Of a stretch of DNA of 64,000 bases, positions 57,337 through 64,000 are shown in pieces. The notes under the pieces are model-generated. The model ran no database searches, was not told the origin of the DNA, and saw nothing but the letters and a program-made list of their open reading frames with translations. Source of the DNA: Homarus americanus (lineage: Eukaryota > Arthropoda > Malacostraca > Decapoda > Nephropidae); contig NW_024736071.1 of NCBI RefSeq assembly GCF_018991925.1, positions 10,125,231-10,189,230 on the forward strand. The letters are read 5' to 3'. Positions within the stretch are counted from its first letter, which is position 1; each line of letters begins with the position of its first letter. Made by a program: the position numbers and the translations under genes.

Positions 57337-57715
57337 CCATACTCTCTGTGCTTGTTTGTATGTTCTTATGTTTAATGGCAAAATGATGTATTTTTCGTGA
57401 AGCTCTTTTATTTTGGTTGTGCATGGGGGACGTTGTTTGGAGGCTCTGTGTTGCCTGGAGTTTTAATTGGTTGGTATGGCTGATCGTGTTTAATGGTATT
57501 CTAGATGGGGGCGGACTAGTGCTTTAAATAGGTGTAGTTATATTTTTTCTTAATTTTACTGAATCTTCTTAGTTTTGTAAGCTGTATTTGGGTTACTCTA
57601 TTACGTTCTGTTATGTGTTTATTTATTCCTGTTCTTGTTATTGTTAGCCCCAGTATTTTTCCTTCATTTGAGTATTGTATGTCTTCGTTGTTTACTGTGA
57701 TTGGTGCTGATTCCC
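57337..57715 (-). pseudogene. LINE reverse transcriptase C-terminal fragment
   Basis: The minus strand reads ITVNNEDIQYSNEGKILGL near 57690, then TGINKHITERN and LTKLRRFSKIKKKYN, and ends near 57340 with ELHEKYIILPLNIRTYKQAQ in other phases. This is the connection domain and tail after motif C of a Jockey- or I-group LINE. Many frame changes. It ends exactly where the gypsy E LTR remnant starts, so the LTR element may have landed in it. Confidence 0.6.
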
Positions 57716-58242
57716 GACGTAAGTGGTGGTGGAGAGACTCGGGGTAAGAAAAGTTCCTTGAACTCCTTGAACAGGGAGGAGAACTCGTTGGAGGGTGAGA
57801 GGCAGGTGATAGTGTCAGCCCACCCGGATCGTGTGTGCAGTAGGCTCATGGATAAGGCAGAGGTTGCTTGGGTCACCGACGAGCTTGTGGAAGGTGAGGA
57901 AGTCGAAGACAAGGATGGGTTGCGAGACGTCTGTCACCACGAAGGACCAGCGCAGAGTCTTGGGAAGACCAAAGTCTAAGGCGAGGATGTGTGCGCCGTA
58001 GGAGGTGATGGGGGCACCGTTGGCGGCGAACAGGTCATATGAGGGTTGCTTCGATGTGTCTCGCAGTGAGGGAGGGATGATGCTGACCGATGCCCCTGTG
58101 TCAGCGAGGAATTTCCTGCCGGAGATGTAGTTGGTGATATGCAGCGGTGAGACGCCTGAAGTGACGGAGGTTGTGGCGTCTACCAATCCCCGTCGATGCC
58201 GTTTCCCGAGTAGTTGCAGGGAGCCTCACAACGTCTTGTGTT
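57716..58242 (-). pseudogene. Gypsy element F protease region
   Basis: The minus-strand frame from about 58186 shows HITNYISGRKFLADTGASVS, the protease active site with DTGAS near 58090, then AANGAPITSYG and FVVTDVSQPILVFDFL, which is the usual ILG-like helix with the Gly replaced. The frame continues to a Cys/Pro-containing linker before 57720, where LINE sequence takes over. The join to gag across the foldback element at 58243-58886 is in the expected order. Reverse transcriptase is missing. Confidence 0.7.
58234..58242. repeat. 9-bp target duplication TCTTGTGTT, left copy
   Basis: Recurs exactly at 58887-58895, bracketing the foldback element. Confidence 0.85.
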
Positions 58243-58886
58243 CGGTCTGACTAATTACCCAAATGTAGCAAAATGTAGCCGCACTGAAGTCAAATAATGG
58301 TCCTACATGAATAAATCGGACTGCTAATCACTTCTCGACCAGTATTTGGTGTCACAAAGTCACAAAAAATTGGAAAACTTACTTTCATCTGAGTTAATAG
58401 ATCGTGTGCATGTACCGAGGGAACGAGTAATTACCCAAATGTAGCCAAATGTAGCCGCAATGAAGTCAAATGATGGTCGTACAAGCGTAAATCGGGCTGT
58501 GAATCACTTCTCAATTATTATTTGGTGTCATAAAGTCACAAAAATTGGTAAACTTAATTTAATCTGAGTTGTGTTAAGCCAGGTTAGGTTAGATTAGGTT
58601 AGGTTAGGTACATGCACTTGATCTATTAACTCAGTTTAAATTAAGTTTACCAATTTTTTGTGACTTCGTGACACCAAATACTAGTCGAGGTTAGGTTAGG
58701 TTAGGTTAGGTTCGGTACATGCACTCGATCTATTAATTCAAATTAAATTACGTTTTCCATTTTTTTTTACTTTGTGACACCAAATACTAGTCGAGAAGTG
58801 ATTGGTAACCCGATTTATTCATGTAGGACCATTATTTGACTTCATTGCGGCTACATTTGGGTACATTTGGGTAATTAGTCGGACCC
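58243..58886. mobile_element. Foldback element with long inverted ends and 9-bp duplication
   Basis: 644 bases. The left end (cggtctgactaattaccc) and the right end (gggtaattagtcggaccc) are inverted copies, and similarity continues inward for well over 100 bases. Each half contains a second diverged copy of the end sequence (for example at about 58430). TTAGG-type runs lie at 58577-58609 and 58685-58711. There is no coding capacity. Long inverted ends with a 9-bp duplication fit Mutator-like non-autonomous elements. It splits the gag of gypsy element F. Confidence 0.8.
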
Positions 58887-58895
58887 TCTTGTGTT
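58887..58895. repeat. 9-bp target duplication TCTTGTGTT, right copy
   Basis: Matches 58234-58242. Confidence 0.85.
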
Positions 58896-59705
58896 AGCAC
58901 CGACGTGTTGATGGTACCAGCAGAGGGTAGGTGCACTCTGCTGGGAGCTGGCGGCGGTGTCCGATGCAGGACGAAAACGTCGGGGTTGGTAGGACATAGT
59001 GCGCGGGGCAGGAGCAGCAGCAGGCATGGAGGAACAGAGCTGCTCGAGGGTGTCCATTCTGCGGTGTAGAGACTGTAGCAGGTCCGTCATGTCTTGTGAG
59101 GTGTTGCTCGTCTGAGGAGCGTTGATCCAGTTGACAAGATCGGAGGTAAGTGACGGTGTGGCCGCTGAGTTGTCCGTGGCACCATGGCGCACAGCAGTGT
59201 ATTCATGGAATACTCTGTCTGCCGTGGCTGCGTAGGTCGCCGGGGTTGTAGAGTAGTCCAGTGCGGACAGAGTGAGGCGAACTTCTGCGGGGAGCTTCTG
59301 GGCGCGAAACTGGCGCAGGGCAGTGTCAGGAAGCCTGTCTGTGTGGCGGGAGTTCAGACTACGCATCTCGTCCCAGAGACGTGCAGGCGTTGAGTTGGCA
59401 AAGACAAGACTTGATAGGTCTTGCAGCAGACTGGCGCCAGGCCGCTGGTATCGCCTCTTCAGAGCATCTCGTAGAGCTTAGAGCTACAAATTTGTTGTCA
59501 GCTGGAGGGTTGGTGATGACTTCTGAGACTTGCGTGACGACTTCTGAGGGCAAGAAACAGACCAGGGCGACGTACTTTTGCTCGCCTTTAGCTGTTTAGC
59601 CGGTGAGAGCTGCCTCCACATGAATTAACCAGTCCTCAATGTTGTGGTTGAAGATTGAAAGCGAGATTCGTTTCTCATCCGTTCTTGTGTGAGGGCGTCA
59701 CTCCG
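58896..59705 (-). pseudogene. Gypsy element F gag
   Basis: Minus-strand gag starting just inside the primer-binding site. NIEDWLIHVEAALTG near 59640 is followed by a stop, then YVALVCFLPSEVVTQVSEVI near 59560 and PPADNKFVAL. After frame changes, WDEMRSLNSRHTDRLPDTAL near 59370 opens a stretch of over 150 codons through LPAEVRLTLSALDY and a Pro/Ala/Ser linker to LCWYHQHVGANT near 58905. The last motif is the start of a gag zinc-finger-like C-terminus whose remaining Cys residues lie beyond the foldback insertion. Gag of this type is common in arthropod Ty3/gypsy elements. Confidence 0.7.
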
Positions 59706-59715
59706 TGGGTCACCA
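59706..59715 (-). other. Primer-binding site of gypsy element F
   Basis: The minus strand reads TGGTGACCCACGGAG two bases inside the LTR end, a type seen in CsRn1/Kabuki-like gypsy elements, where it is ascribed to tRNA-Trp (family knowledge, not tested). Confidence 0.6.
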
Positions 59716-59717
59716 AT

Positions 59718-59939
59718 TGTAGGGTAGTGTACTGTATGTGGCCAGTTGTCTAATTTATCTTTGTGCATGTCAATTCTCTTTGTTATGGTCATATACACAC
59801 GTACAATAAGGGAGATCTCGCATTCAGGATGGAGGTGAGAAAGGAAACTCACAATGGCGTTTTCTTTATATATATTATATGTACAGAGCAGTCAAGTGCT
59901 GGGAATTTGCTGCGTAGTAGAGGAGTTGCTATAGAGGGG
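59718..59939 (-). repeat. Part of the 5' LTR of gypsy element F, interrupted
   Basis: Starts TGTAGGG in plus orientation like the solo LTR at 55195, and shares with it gcattcaggatgg and ttttcttatata-type stretches. It breaks off at 59939, where a same-family LTR in opposite orientation begins. Sequence after 60556 (cttctttagaggagg) resembles the continuation. Confidence 0.6.
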
Positions 59940-60551
59940 TGTAGTGGACGTCTCCCCTACAACTGCGTAGCCGCATGCCACCTGCTACGTCTTCCCTAGC
60001 AACCAAACGAGCGGCACAAGGGGGGGGGCGTCACCAGATGCCACAGTATCCTAGCAACGGAGTCAAAAGACCGGCGGCTTCCCACGGTTGACTCACGGGT
60101 GACTCACGGCTGCTGTGTATATAAACTCTGTCTCTCCATTGAGATTCATTCTGGCCCTCGCTTCTCCTCCGCCTGCCTGGCGGTCCTCGCTCCCGCCGGC
60201 GAGCATGGCGACCCACCAGCTGTCCTTCTCTGAGCGTCCTCACCAACCAGCTCTCTTATTCTGCTCTCGGTTCCTGAACACGCAACACCTCCTCCAAGCA
60301 AGCTCCTCGCTGTCCCGTTCTCATTCAACCTGGAGGCCAGCAACAGGCAACATCTTCTCTAACGAAGCTCCTGCACATCTACCTCCTTCAACACGCTACT
60401 CACCGAACGTGTCTACTGAGCAGCTCCTCACCACACGGCATCTCCAGCACCAGACTGTCTACCATATAACTTATATTATATAAGAAAACCACCACCTTAG
60501 AGTTTCCATCCATCCTGAGTGCTAGACAACATTATATCACGAAACCCTACA
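59940..60551 (+). repeat. Solo LTR, plus sense, inserted in a same-family LTR
   Basis: 612 bases, TGTAGTGG to CCCTACA, with GGGG at 59936-59939 and 60552-60555 as a 4-bp duplication. A TATA-like ctgtgtatataaac near 60111 suits an LTR promoter. It is the reverse complement family member of 55195-55677. Confidence 0.8.
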
Positions 60552-60689
60552 GGGGCTTCTTTAGAGGAGGTCTTCTCTGCTTAAGAACTTGATGTTGTCT
60601 GCCCTCTTGACTTGACTTGAAGTCTGTGGATAAGGTAGAGAACTATTGCTTGTAATGCTGAGTGGGAGGGCAGGGATTAGGATTGGAAG

Positions 60690-60880
60690 TACTTTGGTAG
60701 CAATTTGGGTGTACCACCACACATTGCTTGCGGTCATGTAGAAAGTCTTCTACCCATGCTCGGACATTTCACGGAATCCCGTACCCTTCCAGTTTAATTT
60801 TCAGCCTTTAATGGGGTACACTGTCAAAAGCCTTGGTAAAATCTAAGTACTCCGACATACAATATTTATTTTACATCACT
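60690..60880 (-). pseudogene. LINE reverse transcriptase motif A fragment
   Basis: The minus strand reads YLDFTKAFDSVPH, a stop, then LKIKLEGYGIP and VRAWVEDFLHDRKQCVVV. This is the classic motif A region of CR1/L2-like reverse transcriptases. Only about 60 codons remain. Confidence 0.6.
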
Positions 60881-62300
60881 ATTTATCATTTCCACCACTT
60901 ATCAGCTTACTCGCCTTACTCGTCTGTTCTTTTTTGCTTTGTTAACAGCCTTCATTTCCAGTGTTAGTACGAAGTACAGTACATGTACCCGGAGAAACAT
61001 TGGACGTTTTACAGAGCCACACAATAAGTTTCTTAATTCTAACTTTTCTAGTATAAGACTCATCCATCATCGTTCCACCGGTGTTGATGAAAATAACCTC
61101 TGTCTTATCTATTTAATGAGTGTACAGGTCTTGCCTGGGAAATTCAGGTATATAACTTCGATTCAACTTGTAAAGTGATTACTGGGCAATATATTTCATA
61201 AAAAAAATAACAAAGAACAGACCAACCGCCAGAATGTCCAGTAAACTGTAAAGATGTGAAATAATTAGTCGAAGTCTAAATTCAAAATTAAATCCATTAA
61301 AAAAATTCTTGCACTTTCACACTCAGGCGAGAACAACCGAGAGCTAGGACGCCAAATGTAAACACTGACATGCATGACTCTCGCCAGTACAGTAGTGATA
61401 CTCTGCACGTACTCGGGTCGGCTGAAAGGGAGCCAGTACATTTTAACATAATTATCTGTCTCTGTAAGTATGAGTTGTAATGCTTGAACACTTGTCTATG
61501 AACAGTACTGCCACCGGAAGTAGTTATTCGATTTCCTGAATTTTTTTCCTCATATTCTCATCATTATGTTAAGTATTTTTGTATGATAACACCACAATCA
61601 CTAGCAGGAGTGGTTCGACTTCGTTCATTTTTTCCACGTGTTCATATTATTATAGTAAGTATTTTAAAAGAGGCGACAGTAATTTTACTCCACATTTTCC
61701 CTTTACTTCAAAGCCCGTAAAATTGCAGATTACAACAACCAAAGAATCTGATAAAAAGATGTTACCTAACCTAACCTAACTATCGATTGAGTGTAGTGAA
61801 TTGCCGGAATTCTGTGGTTGCTGTTTACTGCAATATTACCCAAAGTCCTGTCCACTTTGAACAACTAATATTGGTTAAATTTGCATTTTCAGCCCCAACT
61901 ACTGTTTCACCATAAATTCTTGTTTTTGCCAAGGTATTTGGGCTGATTCATACGAATTGGACCTTCTTTCCTTCCTAAATGAGTGGTTACTGAGTTGTCA
62001 CCCCTCCCCCATCCCCTCCAACAATCTTTGCGGATCTGTGGGATATCGTGGGTTTTGGGTGGGGGAGAGCAAAAACGGAGGCTAATAGACAGCCAATCCA
62101 ACCTAACCTAACCGAGTTGGAGCTGAAACTGCAATAATACCTAATATTGTTGGTAATTTTGTTCTTTAAAATACTCTAAGAATATTAATTTTCGATGGAA
62201 ATGCTATGGAATAAATTATTTTTAGTTTTTCCTCTTTCTCCTTACATAAGACTCAATATATAAGTACCGGGTAGGTGTTAGCAACTACTAAATAGTAACC

Positions 62301-62425
62301 CCACAATTTCCTTCATCCTTCATGCACTGCTCACTACAGGTGATTTATGATCGTTGATTGAGAAAAATTCAAATAAATTAAAAAGTACTTATAATTAAAT
62401 GAAAAGTTGTTGCCTCTTAAAATAC
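62301..62425. repeat. Dispersed repeat, copy 1
   Basis: Starts ccccacaatttccttcatcc and ends gttgttgcctctt. A diverged direct copy lies at 62906-63022. An inverted piece of its end (ttttaaaagaggcaac) lies near 62527 and again near 61660. Confidence 0.7.
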
Positions 62426-62905
62426 TTACCATGATGGTAAGAACATCTGTGGAAAAAAAATGAACGACATTGAACTAATCTTCTGGTGATAGAGTTTTCT
62501 TCATAAAGTACCAGTACCGTACAGTATTTTAAAAGAGGCAACATTTACTAGAACCTAATAGAACCTGAGAACCAACCAAAGAAACCAACATAACTTTACC
62601 TAACTTTCTAACTGGGGGGGGTGGGGGGCAGACCCCCTGCCATATTAATCAGAAAGTACGTATCTTGATATCTGTTAGAAATGAAAACAACTTTGTTGAA
62701 GTGTCATGGTGTGATTTTACATTTTTTGTGGACATTATAGTATGTTCGGACCGAGTGGATCGGTTGTAAACAAACTGAGCAGACGACAACGAGCGATGAC
62801 ATGGCAGATTTTGGGGAGAAGTATTTACAGTAAATAATTAATTTCCTCACGTACCAAGCACATAGAGATTATTTAGTGTCATATGATCAGTTTTGCACTG
62901 TTTTA

Positions 62906-63022
62906 CCCCACAATTTCCCTCATCCTTCATGCCCAGCCCACTATAGGTGATTTATGATTGTAGATAGAGAAAAAAATTCTTATAATTTAAATAAAAAGTT
63001 GTTGCCTCTTGTAAAAGTCAAT
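62906..63022. repeat. Dispersed repeat, copy 2
   Basis: Same start and end as copy 1, with short indels and substitutions. Confidence 0.7.
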
Positions 63023-63294
63023 TTATAGTAGTGCACCGTTCTTTCTGTCTTTTTATATTAGGGCGCCGTTCATTCCTTCAGTGTTAGAAATGTTTTTCCT
63101 AATGTTTAGACAATTCTAAGACATTTTTCTTCTATGATATTTCTAATACCGAAAGAAATGCAACGTAACGTATTATGAAGTAACTTAACCTACCCCTTTT
63201 CTGTGCAAAAAACAAACAATCATAGAAAATTACCAAAAACCAACCCAACCTAACTTAATTCATCCTAACCTAACCTTAATTTCTGACAAAAATA

Positions 63295-63402
63295 TCATAG
63301 AACGTCATTCTCTTTTGTCGGATCTCCAGTATGGCTTTCGCCAGGTGAGATTTACTGGTGATCTGCTCTCCTATTGCACCCATCTTCAGGGGTAGAAATT
63401 CG
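63295..63402 (+). pseudogene. LINE reverse transcriptase fragment
   Basis: The plus strand reads IERHSLLSDLQYGFRQVRFT, then GDLLSYCTHLQG and a stop. This matches the segment just before motif A in many LINE reverse transcriptases (LLSDxQYGFRxxRST-DLL). No more of the domain is recognisable. Confidence 0.55.
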
Positions 63403-63751
63403 CCTTTTTTTCAGGTATCCAGCCGGACTAATAGAACCGTATAGTTACTAGCCCTTCCAAAATTTTACGAGACATTAAAAAACATTCAAATTTCAATAGT
63501 TGACATATACTGGGTAGGCCTCCTAGAAAGTTGTTTACTTTGACTCTTTATTCAACTTAAGAGCAAAAGGTAAATTAAATTCAAATTGCAAATACAGTAC
63601 TGGCATGCACAACATATTATTATAATATGGATAATCTGTTTTCTTGTTTACTTTGTATCATTAGCTGAAATTTATAAACAATTTTAGATCCTCTTAAAAC
63701 ACTACTGTACTGTTTGTATATGTAACTGCAAGTAATTGAGGGCTTTCTTCT

Positions 63752-64000
63752 TTACTGGATTTGGTCAATAAGTTTCTGTATATGCTCCTCGTCCAATTCT
63801 TCGATATCGTCCAGCACTTCCTCTGTGCTGCAGCCATCTGTGTGGTTATACCCATCAACATGGGTGGCCCAAGTTGTTAAAAATCTGTTGATGGCTAGCT
63901 CTGGATTGAAGTTGCTAACACATTCTGACTGCAACTGGACCACATGGAGATTTCTCAAGTGGTCATCGGTGAGGCGACTGCACCAGTCTATCTTGATGAG
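63752..64000 (-). CDS. Possible transposase C-terminus, open to window edge
   Basis: The minus-strand phase is open from the right edge to a stop at 63752. CSRLTDDHLRNLHVVQLQS followed by FNPELAINRFL recalls the last segment of hAT-type transposases and their domesticated relatives (the LTDxHL pattern before a short disordered tail). It ends in an acidic tail, EVLDDIEELDEEHIQKLID. The bulk would lie beyond the window, so neither activity nor family can be fixed. It could equally be the last exon of a host gene. Confidence 0.4.
   Translation of the reverse strand, partial: LIKIDWCSRLTDDHLRNLHVVQLQSECVSNFNPELAINRFLTTWATHVDGYNHTDGCSTEEVLDDIEELDEEHIQKLIDQIQ

Larger units (their letters stand above)
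60881..63290. other. Gene-free interval
   Basis: AT-rich, with TTAGG-type runs on the minus strand (61769-61780, 62100-62112 and 63245-63280), a G run at 62612-62628 and a duplicated segment of about 120 bases (separate entries). No gene recognised. Confidence 0.4.

Noticed and set aside
58577..58711. TTAGG-type runs as a chromosome end or telomere
   Set aside because: They are short, interrupted and inside a transposable element with target duplications.

Overview
The window looks like a nuclear genome segment from an invertebrate, most likely an arthropod and plausibly a decapod crustacean. The grounds are long (TA)n tracts, TTAGG-type runs (for example 58577-58609), arthropod-style non-LTR and Ty3/gypsy elements, and one intron-bearing gene with long introns. 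The species call is inference. I see no rRNA or tRNA gene, no CRISPR array and no bacterial-style operon. Almost all recognisable coding sequence belongs to transposable elements, most of it broken.

Layout. 1-12.2 kb: two RNase H-bearing LINEs lie head to head (minus to about 5.3 kb, then plus to about 10.6 kb), followed by a minus-strand RTE-like reverse transcriptase remnant. 12.2-18.3 kb: no genes, but a 25-bp and a 16-bp minisatellite, a (TA)n tract and local duplications. 18.4-25.1 kb: a minus-strand Ty3/gypsy element (A) sits inside a (TA)n tract and is itself split by a plus-strand Ty3/gypsy element (B) with a 5-bp target duplication. Element A has its integrase before its reverse transcriptase, a copia-like order. 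Element B lacks its reverse transcriptase, RNase H and integrase core. 25.1-29.5 kb: repeats and anonymous sequence. 29.5-30.4 kb: a 5'-truncated LINE bounded by 28-bp direct repeats.

30.7-49.5 kb: five short plus-strand exons with matching splice phases (0,0,1,2) form a candidate host gene for a small secreted protein that I cannot assign to a family. Its introns hold a dead CR1-like LINE carrying a 211-bp MITE, a LINE ORF1 fragment fused to a gypsy fragment (C), and a nearly pristine 6.1-kb Ty3/gypsy element (D). Element D is flanked by ATAAC, its two LTRs show one difference that I noticed, and it carries a 1438-codon pol frame. It lies about 150 bp upstream of exon 4. Element B is a shortened relative of D.

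49.5-64 kb: dinucleotide tracts, a Penelope-like GIY-YIG fragment, a 26-bp perfect hairpin, several LINE fragments, an RTE endonuclease split by a 1-kb foldback, two LTRs of one family in opposite orientation with perfect 4-bp target duplications, two gypsy gag/protease fragments (one split by a foldback element with a 9-bp target duplication), and a possible transposase C-terminus at the right edge.

The most notable items are the domain order of element A, the A/B nesting, the B/D parent-derivative relationship, the recent insertion of D next to an exon, and the cleanly bounded foldback and MITE insertions.
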